Assembly: GCF_046244365.1 (NCBI RefSeq)
Contig: NZ_CP176395.1
Span: 4,526,001 to 4,590,000 of the forward strand
Length of the DNA stretch: 64,000 nt
Direction: 5' to 3'
From: Paenibacillus_V sp046244365
GTDB taxonomy: Bacteria > Bacillota > Bacilli > Paenibacillales > NBRC-103111
Each line of letters begins with the position of its first letter. The stretch's first letter is position 1. Shown one piece after another: positions 1 through 9,380 of the stretch. The notes under the pieces were generated by a model. That model was not told the origin of the DNA. It searched no databases and saw only the letters and a list, made by a program, of their open reading frames with translations. A program made the translations under genes and the position numbers.

Positions 1-114
1 TACTTTCATCCCTCCTACTTTAGATTGTAAAGATCATCCCTTATAATGAAATAGCCAGAGTTCCACATCTTATAGCATATCTTCTCTACAAGTTCAAAAG
101 GGGGAGTGATCCAG

Positions 115-942
115 GTGGAGTTTATCTATACGGAGCCGATCGGACTGACCGATCTCGCGGTGCTCGAGGTCGGCACGCAGGCCTGCACCCCGGATATGAA
201 ATTCGGACCGGGTGTGCGGGATATGTACATCCTCCATTACATCCACAGCGGATATGGCACTTATTCCGCAGAGGGGCGCAGCGAACCGATCGGACCGGGC
301 GGTCTATTCCTTGTCGTTCCGGACACCGTCCATTCGTATTGGACCGATCCGGACGAGCCCTGGCACTATTCGTGGTTCGGTTTCGTCGGTACGTTGGCTG
401 CCCGTTTCAGCAAGCAGGCTGGATTCACCGGGCCCGCTCCCGTCCGTACTCCGGATCCGTCCGTCTCCGTCGATCCGCTGTTTCGGAATGTGATTAGCCT
501 GCGGGAGAAACCGTCCAAAGAGCTCCTTCTAACCGGACTGCTGTACCGGATATTCGGCACGCTTGCCGTCCCGGACGATACGCCTCCGCTGAGAGCCGAC
601 GTCGGCCTTCACGTGCAGAAGGCTGTCTCCTTCATCAATGCCCGTTACGCCGATCCCATCGGGCTCGACGACATTGCAAGCCATCTTGGGCTAGACGCCA
701 AATATGTGTGCCGTCTTTTCCGGCAGCGCCTGTCCATGTCCCCTTACCGGTATTTGACTGACGTGCGGATGAGGAAAGCTTGTCGCCTTCTCCGCGGGCA
801 GCTGCACGGGATCGCCGAAATCGCCCGTTCGGTTGGCTATCAGGACCCGCTTCTCTTTTCACGGATGTTTAAACGAATAATAGGCCTATCCCCTACCGCG
901 TACAGAGAAAAGGCCAAACTGGAAAACAGCGGTGAAATATAG
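115..942 (+). CDS. AraC-family transcriptional regulator
   Basis: Predicted DNA-binding regulator of about 275 aa. The N-terminal half has the AraC-type cupin pattern (GTYSAEGR, then GPGGLFLVVPDTVH, then WHYSWFGFVG), the usual sugar-sensing domain. The C-terminal ~100 residues carry two helix-turn-helix motifs (IGLDDIASHLGLDAKYVCRL and GIAEIARSVGYQDPLLFSRM followed by GLSPTAYREK), the AraC/XylS signature. I prefer the GTG at 115 to the in-frame GTG at 106, because the GGGGGA ribosome site (100-105) lies 9 nt from the former and almost touches the latter. It converges on the phosphatase gene to the right. AraC proteins of this kind in Paenibacillus usually control a neighbouring sugar operon; here the target probably lies left of the window. 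The family call is firm, the ligand unknown. Confidence 0.9.
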   Translation: MEFIYTEPIGLTDLAVLEVGTQACTPDMKFGPGVRDMYILHYIHSGYGTYSAEGRSEPIGPGGLFLVVPDTVHSYWTDPDEPWHYSWFGFVGTLAARFSKQAGFTGPAPVRTPDPSVSVDPLFRNVISLREKPSKELLLTGLLYRIFGTLAVPDDTPPLRADVGLHVQKAVSFINARYADPIGLDDIASHLGLDAKYVCRLFRQRLSMSPYRYLTDVRMRKACRLLRGQLHGIAEIARSVGYQDPLLFSRMFKRIIGLSPTAYREKAKLENSGEI

Positions 943-961
943 CAAAAAGGTTAGGTGAGGA

Positions 962-1570
962 TCAGTATTTTAAATGTTCAACTGATGCAAAGTCTTCAAT
1001 TCTATACTTTCCGCTTTCACAATTAAGCGTTGTTATCGAACACTCAGGAATCAACTCGCTTTGTACGGAGATGAAATTAAAGTGACAAGCATCAAGTTCG
1101 TCCTCAGGAAATGTATGAACCAGAAAGTCAGTTATTAATCCTCCATGAGTAACAATTACAATATTACTTTGAGGCGGGTATTGCATTGCTAATTCTGATA
1201 ATAAAGAGGACAGACGTTGCCCTGCTTGCTTTGCAGAATCACCAACGGGTGGTATATATTCAGGCTCACGTGTACATCTCTCCCACATCGCAACAAACTC
1301 ATCAAAAGTTTGTCCTGGTGAGTCTCCCCAATTAGCTCGTTCTCGCAAACGGGCATCCACATTTATTGTTGATTTCGTCTCTAATGCTATATACTCGGCG
1401 GTTTCTTTTGCTCTTCGAAGTGGGCTTGAAAGGATGACTGCTATCGGCAAATTACAAAAACGTCTAGCTGTCAATTGTGCTTGTAATACGCCCTTAAGGG
1501 TTATTGGAACATCTCCAATTGCTTTTTCTTTTAAAGCATGCCTAACAAGAAAGAAAGTCGTCGTGCTCAT
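962..1570 (-). CDS. Histidine phosphatase family protein (phosphoglycerate mutase-like)
   Basis: A 202-aa cytosolic protein of the histidine phosphatase superfamily. The phospho-accepting histidine sits in an N-terminal LVRHALKEKA motif (RHA rather than the commoner RHG), followed by LSSPLRRAKETAEYIA with the conserved arginines and by the second catalytic histidine in IVIVTHGGLITDFL. Length fits the CobC/GpmB-like branch, which removes phosphate from small molecules; the substrate cannot be read from sequence. The start has a clear AGGAGG 8 nt upstream. It is a single gene convergent with the AraC gene. It is not a glycolytic mutase by any evidence here. Confidence 0.85.
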   Translation of the reverse strand: MSTTTFFLVRHALKEKAIGDVPITLKGVLQAQLTARRFCNLPIAVILSSPLRRAKETAEYIALETKSTINVDARLRERANWGDSPGQTFDEFVAMWERCTREPEYIPPVGDSAKQAGQRLSSLLSELAMQYPPQSNIVIVTHGGLITDFLVHTFPEDELDACHFNFISVQSELIPECSITTLNCESGKYRIEDFASVEHLKY

Positions 1571-1713
1571 TTATCGGTACCTCCTGCTAGAGATTAGTGC
1601 CCTTACTTCAACGATTACGTACAACCCGTATTGAAGTTATTTCCAGATTACACCTTATAGGAATTACGAACAACGTAAAATATAGTTCAATTTAAACTAT
1701 GCCTATTAATAAC

Positions 1714-1740
1714 TAAAACCCGCAAGTTATGCGGGTTTTA
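1714..1740 (-). terminator. Bidirectional hairpin with A/T flanks
   Basis: Perfect stem TAAAACCCGCA / TGCGGGTTTTA around a 5-nt loop (1714-1740), with T tracts on both strands. It lies between HupE (ending at 1865, minus) and the phosphatase start. It is followed 7 nt later by GATCTTGTCGCTGACA (about 1748-1763), a decayed copy of the hairpin-plus-TTCTTGTC repeat seen elsewhere in the window. Confidence 0.6.
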
Positions 1741-1864
1741 ATCGGGGTAAGATCTTGTCGCTGACAGTTCCGTTCCCCATTTTTTATATAGACTTCTTGC
1801 GTTTGGCGTGTCTACTCCGAAAAAATACTAATTTTTGAAGTGGGAAAAGCCAAGCGATCAGCCC

Positions 1865-2947
1865 TCATTGCAATCTTTGTATCAACCAATAAAATGCCAG
1901 TACAAAAATAAGGCAAGACGTTGAGATCATCATTTTACGATACCACGAAAACCTTCGCAACCATATCAAGAGGGGAAGCAACAGGCACAGGATCATGAGC
2001 TGGCCTGCTTCCACACCTAAATTAAACGTCAAGAGCGAGCCAATCAAGTTGCTCTTTGGAAGTCCCGTTTCGGCCAAAGCTCCGGCGAAGCCCATGCCGT
2101 GAATCAATCCGAATAAGGCAGTCAATATCCATCGCCACTTCGCCTTTTGAACAAAAAGATTTTCCACCGCTACATAACAGATCGACAAAGCAATCAAGGC
2201 TTCAACCCAGGACGGGATGACATGAATGCGACCCGTCGCCACTAGGAAAAGGGTAATGCTGTGGGCAATCGTAAATGCAGTCACAATCTTGATTGCATCC
2301 TTGAATCGAGCTGCGATTAATACTAAGGATAACAAAAACAGCAAATGATCATAACCGATTAAAATATGTTCGATTCCAAGCACAAAATATTTCCACAGAA
2401 CGGAGCCAATCCCGGAAGAAACGGAGTCAATCTTGGACTGAGGTAAAGTGACCTGAACATCTTGTGTATTGACATCCAGAATATCCTGATAGAAAAAGTC
2501 CCCTGAACGAACTGTGAGTACACTCATATGCACGAGCGCATCTTCAAACGCCAGATTGTAATGAAGATCGAGTTGTTCGATCGCTTCATCGGCGATTAAA
2601 CGCAGTTGAAGCACGACGCCTCTAGTAGACCCCTTTTCCTCCACATTCGTCGAAAGCAATGTAATCGTCAAGGGCTTCGAATCAACCTCTATACGAAGCC
2701 CTTTCTTTATAAACGATTCGATCCCTTCTTTTTGCGAGGACAGTTCATCATTCTCCAGATTATTATCCTTGTTGGCATCGAATTGTGGAAGCAAGTCTCT
2801 TTGATCAAGAAAAAGTTCATAGTCAATCTGGTTCCCTTTAACGGTTAACGCCGAGTACCCCATGCTTGCGGTATGCGCATATGACGTTGTAGCAATCCCA
2901 AAAAAGAATAAGAGGATGAACAAGGAGAGGAACCTTTGTACATTCAT
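1865..2947 (-). CDS. HupE/UreJ family membrane protein
   Basis: 360-aa membrane protein with a signal peptide (SLFILLFFFGIATTSYAH), an extracytoplasmic domain of about 150 residues, and about six C-terminal membrane segments starting at FVLGIEHILIGYDHLLFLLS. The HILIGYDHLLF and LFGLIHGMGFA motifs, with conserved Asp and His, are typical of the HupE/UreJ group, whose better known members are linked to nickel or cobalt metabolism. The soluble part has an acidic EF-hand-like loop (DANKDNNLENDE), suggesting calcium binding. It starts 17 bp after the cohesin-SLH gene with a recognisable AGAGG site, so it is probably the last gene of that operon. Why a metal-permease-like protein accompanies a surface phosphoesterase is not known; metal or phosphate supply is an inference. 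Confidence 0.8.
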   Translation of the reverse strand: MNVQRFLSLFILLFFFGIATTSYAHTASMGYSALTVKGNQIDYELFLDQRDLLPQFDANKDNNLENDELSSQKEGIESFIKKGLRIEVDSKPLTITLLSTNVEEKGSTRGVVLQLRLIADEAIEQLDLHYNLAFEDALVHMSVLTVRSGDFFYQDILDVNTQDVQVTLPQSKIDSVSSGIGSVLWKYFVLGIEHILIGYDHLLFLLSLVLIAARFKDAIKIVTAFTIAHSITLFLVATGRIHVIPSWVEALIALSICYVAVENLFVQKAKWRWILTALFGLIHGMGFAGALAETGLPKSNLIGSLLTFNLGVEAGQLMILCLLLPLLIWLRRFSWYRKMMISTSCLIFVLAFYWLIQRLQ

Positions 2948-2964
2948 AGCTGCTAAACCTCTTT

Positions 2965-4707
2965 TTATAAATGATAAATGCTGTACATCAATTTGGCCGC
3001 TTCCGCGCGGGTTGTCGTTTCCTTCGGATGAATCCCGCCGCCGTAACCGTCGACCAGCCCCGATTTAACCAGAGCGGCAACGCTATTCGCTGCATAACCG
3101 GAAATTTCCGAAGTATCGGTGAAGGAACCGAGTTCAGCTGGCGAAGCGTCGATTGTCAGTTTTTCTATTATTCTGAGCGCCCTTTCCGTCAGCACCATCA
3201 TATCCTCTCTCGTGATCGAAGCATGCGGATTGAATGCATGATCCCCGCTGCCGTCCGTAATTCCCATGCCTCTGGCAATCCTGGATGCTTCGTCATAATA
3301 GGAACCCGCTTCAACATCGGCGAAACGATCGCCAGCCGGTCCTTGCAGATTGAGCGTTCGTACCAGCAGTACGAGAAAATCAGCACGGGTTACTTGCTTT
3401 GCCGGACTAAATTGACTGTCTGAGATGCCGTTAATAATGCCTTTGGATGCCAAAACTTCAATCTGCTTTTTAGCCCAGTCCACAGAAGCGATATCGTCAA
3501 ATGTCCTTTGTACGAACGAAATAGCGTATGTGCTGAAATGTGTCGTCGTGAACGTCACTTGGCCGGTAGCCGGATTATACTTTCCATTCGGAATGGAATG
3601 GATATCTCCCTTGCCGTCAATATACCAAACGACGATGTGCTCCGGATCTTTTCGTTCCTCCGCTGTAGGAGAATAAGGGATGCTCACGGTTACAGGCGCT
3701 TTCGGGTTATTGAAGGCGATCATTTTGTCTCCTGCTTGAATGCTAAGCTCAATCACCGGATGGGCCCCGACCTTTTTTTGTACACTTTCGTCTAACTTGC
3801 CGATATCCGCCCTGGTAATACGAAGCCCGACTTCGCTACCGATAAGATCGTTTTCCTTGAACATGTTGCTCGGAATCACGATAGAGGCAATGGAGGTTTT
3901 GATTTCTATTTGATATTGTTTCTTTCCTGTTGAAATGGAAGGAGAAGGAATTTGCTGTACATAGGCGTTTGCTCCTTCTGCTTCCTGTACGTCAATGCTG
4001 ATCGTTTTCTTACCGCTCGGATCCGATTTCGCTTTGCTTTCAGCCTCTTTCCATGCTGCTGCATCAACGGTTGACGTCACTGTGTTTGTTGCCGGGTCGA
4101 CCTTCACCTGGGGTACGATTTTAATGACATGACTCCCGTTTCCGCCGGTGTTTTCGTTGTTGCCGCCATTCCCATTGTTGCCATTGTTACCGTTGTTACC
4201 ATTGTTACCATTGTTGCCGCCATTCGATGCTTTTATATTCACAGACACCATGCTATTGCCCGATACGACAGCAGACTCTATTTTCGAATTCACCAATTTC
4301 ACGCTGTCCAGTACAATATCGGCCTTTCCCTGACTATCTGCGTGAAATGTCAGCGTAGCCAGTTTTACCTCTCCGTCCTGGCCGGGCGTATTGCCTAATT
4401 GCGTATGCGCAAGTTGAATGGCATTCCCTTTGACAACAGGCTCCACGGTAAAGCCGCCGTTGCTTCCGCTAATGCTCTTCACAAACTTCAAGCGGCTGGA
4501 ATCATAGGTGACATTTACTTCATAGGCGTACAAGTCGGTTACATGTTTTCCGGTCACCGTGACTTGAAAGTCATCGCCTGCGGAAACATTTTTGTCCGAG
4601 ATCGAGAGAGAAAAGGTCGGGGCTGCGTTGGCATGAACAACAATCTGAGGGAAAACGAATATGGTCAAAAGCAACGCGAGACTAAGCGAGAATCGTTTTT
4701 TTAGCAT
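2965..4707 (-). CDS. Cohesin domain protein with three SLH domains (surface anchor)
   Basis: 580-aa secreted protein: signal peptide (residues 1-28), one cohesin domain (about 30-155), a linker of repeated GNNGN units (about 157-190), a middle domain of about 200 residues rich in beta strand and ending in FTTTHFSTYAISF, and three SLH repeats (about 405-580; FDDIASVDWAKKQIEVLASK, then DRFADVEAGSYYDEASRIAR, then LGSFTDTSEISGYAANSVAA). SLH domains bind pyruvylated secondary cell-wall polymer and cohesins bind dockerins, so the architecture is that of an anchoring scaffoldin with a single cohesin. The gene just upstream (4781-8686) ends in a dockerin, an obvious candidate partner. The spacing of 73 bp suggests one transcript. 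The pairing itself is inferred. Confidence 0.88.
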   Translation of the reverse strand: MLKKRFSLSLALLLTIFVFPQIVVHANAAPTFSLSISDKNVSAGDDFQVTVTGKHVTDLYAYEVNVTYDSSRLKFVKSISGSNGGFTVEPVVKGNAIQLAHTQLGNTPGQDGEVKLATLTFHADSQGKADIVLDSVKLVNSKIESAVVSGNSMVSVNIKASNGGNNGNNGNNGNNGNNGNGGNNENTGGNGSHVIKIVPQVKVDPATNTVTSTVDAAAWKEAESKAKSDPSGKKTISIDVQEAEGANAYVQQIPSPSISTGKKQYQIEIKTSIASIVIPSNMFKENDLIGSEVGLRITRADIGKLDESVQKKVGAHPVIELSIQAGDKMIAFNNPKAPVTVSIPYSPTAEERKDPEHIVVWYIDGKGDIHSIPNGKYNPATGQVTFTTTHFSTYAISFVQRTFDDIASVDWAKKQIEVLASKGIINGISDSQFSPAKQVTRADFLVLLVRTLNLQGPAGDRFADVEAGSYYDEASRIARGMGITDGSGDHAFNPHASITREDMMVLTERALRIIEKLTIDASPAELGSFTDTSEISGYAANSVAALVKSGLVDGYGGGIHPKETTTRAEAAKLMYSIYHL

Positions 4708-4780
4708 CGTAACATTCCGTCCTTTCTACATGAAATAATCAGGGGGAGAATAGAAGCTCTCCCCCTCTTTATGGTTGCTT

Positions 4781-7700
4781 TTATTTCAAGATCGCTTTAG
4801 CGACAATGACAAGGTCGATTAAGTCAACCCTACCGTCGTGATTCACATCCGCTCTCGCGTTCCAGCCCGCCTGATCGGACTCCTTGCCGTAAACCGCTGC
4901 AACGATAGCCAAGTCTCCAATCGTAACACCGCCACCATTGATATCTGCGGTTATTTTCTTGGCATTGAACGCTTGAACTGCCGCTTCCAACGTGGTTTTC
5001 GCAATATCCACCTGCTGCTGATCGGCATTCGGATCGTTCGCTATTGCGCTCGCCGCCTCGATTGCCGACTGCAATTGCGCTTTGGAGCCAATCGCGTACA
5101 AGCCGTCCCCATTTCCTTCCACTGCAGCATTGTACATCGTCTGAGCGTTTGCGATTAATGCATTCAAGAGCGACTTATCTACAGAATTCATGATCTGGAT
5201 TTCATGAGAGGCTCCGTTAACTTGCAGCTCATTCCCTTGTCCGCCCGCAATGACTACATGGTCTACAGAAATTGTCGTCGTATGGGCAGCTTGCGTTGCC
5301 GTCTTGGCCGTAAATTTGAATGCAAGCAAATCGCCTTGTGCAGGCACGTTCGCTGCCAAGCTGGCAGCCATAATCCGGATTTGTCCCGGCGCCGTCTCCT
5401 TCTGATCGATGACTTTGAATCCATCGTTCAGCGATGCAACCGAATCGAACTGTATAAACGCCGGATCAAAATGCAGCGTCAAATCTTGCGCATATACCGA
5501 CTGGTATACGCTTTGCGTAACGCCGGTCAATCCCATCGTGATTTCGAATGATTGGCCGGCGGCCGCCTGCTGCAAACCTGTCAATGTAGATTGAGGCATG
5601 GTTAACGCCGGCAGCACCGTCACGCTGATGCTTGTTGTCAATGCTACGTTGTCCGGATTCAGGACGCCTGCCGGCAAAGTTACGGTTCCATTTACCGTGA
5701 AGGTCTGCTCGATCGTAAGAGAATGATCATAATTGGCCGCAGCTACATCCCAAGACACAGCGACATTCTTGTTTCCTTTATCGGTAACCAGTTCTACGGT
5801 GGAAGGCAAGCCCAGGGCTTCTGCCGTCTTTACGGTTCCGTTCGCCACTCCCTGGATGGCTGCAGGCGCTGTTATGCTCTTTAACGTCACGTGTTGAACG
5901 ACCTCAAATGTCTTGCGAGCCACGATCTCATACCCGTCATTGAGCATATAGAGTACATCATACATACCGGGAGCCAGTCCGTTATTTAAACTGACTTTTC
6001 CGGATCCGCCCTTTAAATAACCCCATGTTATCGACACACCTGCGCCTGGAGGAACAGCTCCTGCTTTGTAGATACCGACCCAATCTTTCCCATGCGCCGC
6101 CGCTCCGGAATAAGACATGGAAATGGCTTCCCCTTGCAGGTACTGGGACTTGTCCAGCGTTAATCGACCGGCAGCTACGCCAGCTGCCTGAACGGTTACG
6201 TCAATGCTTGTCGTCAAGGATACGTTGTTCGGGTTTTCCACTCCGAGAGGAAGCGTTACGGTTCCTGGCACCGGGAAGGTCTGCACCGTCTTGATAGCCG
6301 GATCGTAGCTAACGCTGCTTAAATCCCAATTTACGCTTGCGTTAATAATTCCTCCGTCGGTTACAATCGTAACGTTTGCGGGCAAGCCGAGAGCTGCCGC
6401 CGTCTTGGCCGTCCCGTTGTTTGCAGATACCGCTGCAGGCGCTGTGATACTGGTTAATTTCGCACCCGGGGTTGTAATGTCCACGTCCTGATACGAACGG
6501 TTATACATGTCATCGGCAGCGAATATCCGAAGTAAATAGGATGTTTTCGGCATTAACCCTGTAATCTTGTATTGCCTGTACTCATCATAGGGTTTGTCCA
6601 GCGGCAGCGAAAGGCTGTTGAACGATTTGTCCACTTCCCCGGTTTGCCTGTTGATCAGTTGAACGTTATATTCCAAACCGCGCACATTGTCAGTTGCTTG
6701 CTTGATCGTAAACGTCACTTCGTTGCTTGTCAGGGAATCGACCTTAATCCCCTCGTCAAATTGCGGAGCTATGAGTTCTTTAATTTTGTTCTTGTTATAC
6801 GTAAAGGCATCTTTGCCTTCGCCAACGTTCACTACACGAGGTGTACCTACAAATTCATTGGTACTGACGTTGTACTGTTTAATGATCAGTTTCGGACCGT
6901 AAACCTCCAGGAAATTCAAAATACGAGGCGTGGTTTTATAATTGATATACGCGCCTTCTATATATCCGCCGTACGGACCGTTATCAATATAACTGGAATA
7001 AGACGTCGCGCCGGAATCGAGAAACGTAGCCGCGCCTTGATAGAGCGAACGTTCGTCGGTCGGGTCGTATTGCGTATGGCCTGACATATAGAACACCTGA
7101 GAAAAATCGTTGCCGGTAAGAAATTGACCGAAATTATTGCTTGCGGCGCTGCTCCATGCCGATCCCCACACCGTTCCGCTTATCGGGTAGTGAGACATGA
7201 CAAATATCGGTTTGGTCGGATCATAATCCGGTTCGCTTTTAATTTGATTGAGGTAATTTTTCGCTTTCCCTACCGTACTCTCGCTGTTAATATTTGCGTC
7301 AAAGCCAATCAGATTATATCCATTAATCTTTACCCTGTAAGCACTGTTGTAGAAATCGTTATCGTACGAATTCGTCGATTCGTTCCACGCGCCCGCCGTA
7401 CCGACAGGTATCAAGTTTTCGGAGCCGTTCATATCATGATTGCCTTTGACCATATATAACTTCGTCGTGTCAAATAAGCCCTCATTTTTCAGTTTATTGT
7501 ATACGTCCCTCATGTGCCCCATCCAGACATACTCATTGGCATTGTTGCCGCCGGTAATGTCGCCGGGCATCACCATCACGTCAGCCTGAGGAAATACGCT
7601 CATGGCCTTTCTCATATCGGATTCTACGCGCTCGATTGCAGCAGGATTGCTGCTGATTTCCGGGTCGCTGTTCACCGTCATATTCAAGTCTGCGGGAGTC

Positions 7701-8686
7701 AACGCTTTATTGCTTTTTTGATAGATGAAGATGGCGTTGTCCAGTTCACGCTCGTAATAATTGATCGTTTCCTGCGTATAAAACTTTACTTTTTGCGTTG
7801 TTGCGACCGTATTGGCCATATTCGCAACCTTCTTCAACGAATCAAAATCGGTTTCGCTGAAGCCGTTGCCGAGACTACCTGCGATTATTGCATGAGCTTC
7901 CGCCAGTTTGGTGGTGAGTGCCTGCAAATCCACGTTATTTCCACCGTAACTATTATAGTTAGCCTGAATGACATCGCTGCTGATGGCGCCTTTCCAAATC
8001 TTCAGATCCGCTATATCGAATGAATTGCCGCAGCGATTGCCCAATCCGTCACAGCCAATATTTAACGGGTTCGATGTATCTAACGCTCCGCGTCTGATCG
8101 GGGTATCATCCATTTTGTACCCGTCGATATACAACGAAGCGAGCAATTTATCTCTGTCCACTACAAAGGTCACGTAACGCCAATCGGAAGCATCGAACGT
8201 GTTGCGCCCGAAGGAAATGTTTTTTACGGATGCGTTCGGGAACCCCAAATTCATTTTGACCGATCTGGCCGATGTGTATATGGCCCAGCCTGCGTTAGAG
8301 CCGTTACTGAAATCCTTGTTCGATAAAATGACACTGTTCTGATTCGTGTCGCCCTTATACCAGAAGGATACGGTAAAGCTGTCCTCGCCAAACGGCAAGC
8401 TTTTCGTCGTACCGACATAATTGCCGCTTCCGCTTTCCAGATGCAGAGCCTTGGTCCCGGGCATGATTCCGTCTACATAACTATACGCCCCCGTTGCTTT
8501 CAACGGATTCTCCGGATCGGCATCGTTCTGTAACTGATTATCGAACATTATCGATGCAATCAGGGGATTGTCATTTCCTGCTGCGTTCGCGAGCATAAGG
8601 GGCTGAGGGACTGCGGCTTGTACGGTGGTCGATAACAACATGAATATCATCGTTAACGCTAGGGTAAAAGATGAAATTCTTTTCAT
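4781..8686 (-). CDS. Secreted LamG-metallophosphoesterase with cohesin and dockerin domains
   Basis: 1301-aa multidomain exoprotein. In order: signal peptide (1-24); LamG/concanavalin-like domain (about 45-250); helical FIVAR-like linker (about 255-330); calcineurin-type metallophosphoesterase (about 330-620) with MPGDITGG, VKGNHDMNG, FVMSHYPISG and YMSGHTQYD metal motifs; fibronectin-III-like segment (about 655-745); Ig-like repeat (LTSITAPAAVSANNG onward); an extra beta domain; a second Ig-like repeat (LKSITAPAAIQGVANG); a cohesin domain (about 1050-1180); a FIVAR-like helical segment; and a type I dockerin with two Ca-binding repeats (ADINGGGVTIGDLAIV and ADVNHDGRVDLIDLVIV). It probably hydrolyses phosphoesters outside the cell. 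Carrying both cohesin and dockerin lets it join the cohesin-SLH neighbour or other copies of itself. The start has ATGGAGG 10 nt upstream. Confidence 0.88.
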   Translation of the reverse strand: MKRISSFTLALTMIFMLLSTTVQAAVPQPLMLANAAGNDNPLIASIMFDNQLQNDADPENPLKATGAYSYVDGIMPGTKALHLESGSGNYVGTTKSLPFGEDSFTVSFWYKGDTNQNSVILSNKDFSNGSNAGWAIYTSARSVKMNLGFPNASVKNISFGRNTFDASDWRYVTFVVDRDKLLASLYIDGYKMDDTPIRRGALDTSNPLNIGCDGLGNRCGNSFDIADLKIWKGAISSDVIQANYNSYGGNNVDLQALTTKLAEAHAIIAGSLGNGFSETDFDSLKKVANMANTVATTQKVKFYTQETINYYERELDNAIFIYQKSNKALTPADLNMTVNSDPEISSNPAAIERVESDMRKAMSVFPQADVMVMPGDITGGNNANEYVWMGHMRDVYNKLKNEGLFDTTKLYMVKGNHDMNGSENLIPVGTAGAWNESTNSYDNDFYNSAYRVKINGYNLIGFDANINSESTVGKAKNYLNQIKSEPDYDPTKPIFVMSHYPISGTVWGSAWSSAASNNFGQFLTGNDFSQVFYMSGHTQYDPTDERSLYQGAATFLDSGATSYSSYIDNGPYGGYIEGAYINYKTTPRILNFLEVYGPKLIIKQYNVSTNEFVGTPRVVNVGEGKDAFTYNKNKIKELIAPQFDEGIKVDSLTSNEVTFTIKQATDNVRGLEYNVQLINRQTGEVDKSFNSLSLPLDKPYDEYRQYKITGLMPKTSYLLRIFAADDMYNRSYQDVDITTPGAKLTSITAPAAVSANNGTAKTAAALGLPANVTIVTDGGIINASVNWDLSSVSYDPAIKTVQTFPVPGTVTLPLGVENPNNVSLTTSIDVTVQAAGVAAGRLTLDKSQYLQGEAISMSYSGAAAHGKDWVGIYKAGAVPPGAGVSITWGYLKGGSGKVSLNNGLAPGMYDVLYMLNDGYEIVARKTFEVVQHVTLKSITAPAAIQGVANGTVKTAEALGLPSTVELVTDKGNKNVAVSWDVAAANYDHSLTIEQTFTVNGTVTLPAGVLNPDNVALTTSISVTVLPALTMPQSTLTGLQQAAAGQSFEITMGLTGVTQSVYQSVYAQDLTLHFDPAFIQFDSVASLNDGFKVIDQKETAPGQIRIMAASLAANVPAQGDLLAFKFTAKTATQAAHTTTISVDHVVIAGGQGNELQVNGASHEIQIMNSVDKSLLNALIANAQTMYNAAVEGNGDGLYAIGSKAQLQSAIEAASAIANDPNADQQQVDIAKTTLEAAVQAFNAKKITADINGGGVTIGDLAIVAAVYGKESDQAGWNARADVNHDGRVDLIDLVIVAKAILK

Positions 8687-8723
8687 GACAGAAAACCTCC
8701 ATAGGTTGAATTATATATTTGAA

Positions 8724-8785
8724 GAGCCTGTTCAAGGCTCGAGTAATGGAGTAGAACAATATCCACCACCTGTTCTTAATGAACA
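8724..8785 (-). promoter_or_regulatory. Leader of the cohesin-dockerin operon with two inverted repeats
   Basis: Upstream of the giant phosphoesterase gene are GAGCC-N7-GGCTC (8724-8740) and TGTTC-N5-GAACA (8771-8785). Either could be an operator or a leader hairpin. I could not pick a convincing -35/-10 pair. Confidence 0.3.
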
Positions 8786-8870
8786 TCGCCGCTCATGTTG
8801 AGACCGATGACGCCGCCATCGATTTCCATTTCATTTTGATTTTCAAAGTATATTCTCCCTTTTATGTTTT

Positions 8871-9119
8871 TTGTTCAAAAAATATTTAATCTACCTGAAT
8901 ATTCCTTTATTTTTCATCTGTTTTCCCTTTATGTACAAATATTATTGTACGATCATTTTGTCTCTTTTGTGTCAAATGACTGTTAACTGGAATTTAAGAT
9001 TATGTAAAGCCTTTCTTATATTCGTTCTGGCCTACATGGCGATTTTTTTGCTATATATAGAGGCATCCATTCAAAAAAAAATGAATTTAATAAGCTTCAG
9101 CATGAAGTCGATGTTATGA
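8871..9119 (+). other. Possible hydrophobic N-terminal ORF (TTG start)
   Basis: 82 codons rich in Leu, Ile, Phe and Tyr with a good membrane segment (AFLIFVLAYMAIFLLYI) ending in KK at a run of nine A residues (9073-9081). It has no ribosome site and an unusual TTG start, so it may not be translated alone. Its value is that shifting frame at the A9 run joins it to the helical ORF that follows; see findings. Confidence 0.2.
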
Positions 9120-9352
9120 CGGAGGCCATTGCTCAAGCGCTTCCCGAGTTAACAGAGCTCATTCTTGAGGAACATATTACCGACGAGGAACGGAAGCTTG
9201 CTCTTCAGGATCTGCACAAGTTTAAACATGCGAAGAAGTATTACGAGTGGCTGCAGCAGTTTGTTGACGCGTTGCGGAGCGGAGCGTTTTTCAATGAAGC
9301 CCCCGCCGAAGCGGACTCGGCTAGAAACAAAAAAGAGACGCATGACGAGTAA
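9116..9352 (+). CDS. Small helical protein of unknown function
   Basis: 78-aa charged, helix-rich protein (TELILEEHITDEERKLALQD, then KFKHAKKYYEWLQQFVDALR). The ATG overlaps the stop of the preceding hydrophobic ORF as ATGA. No family is recognised. The reading frame also makes protein-like sense upstream of the ATG (NEFNKLQHEVDV), back to the A9 tract at 9073-9081, but has no start codon there. The true product may therefore be a membrane-anchored fusion made by slippage, or the gene is frameshifted. The stop codon is embedded in an intrinsic terminator. Coding potential is moderate; the start is uncertain. Confidence 0.5.
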   Translation: MTEAIAQALPELTELILEEHITDEERKLALQDLHKFKHAKKYYEWLQQFVDALRSGAFFNEAPAEADSARNKKETHDE

Positions 9353-9380
9353 TCTTTATCTCGTTACGCGTCTTTTTTTA
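9336..9380 (+). terminator. Intrinsic terminator overlapping a stop codon
   Basis: Stem AGACGC...ACGAG / CTCGT...GCGTCT followed by a run of seven T. It overlaps the last codons of the small helical gene, which supports a real transcript ending here. Confidence 0.75.

Noticed and set aside
4129..4398. Open frames antisense to the GNNGN linker of the cohesin-SLH gene
   Set aside because: Low-complexity repeat read backwards; no start signals.
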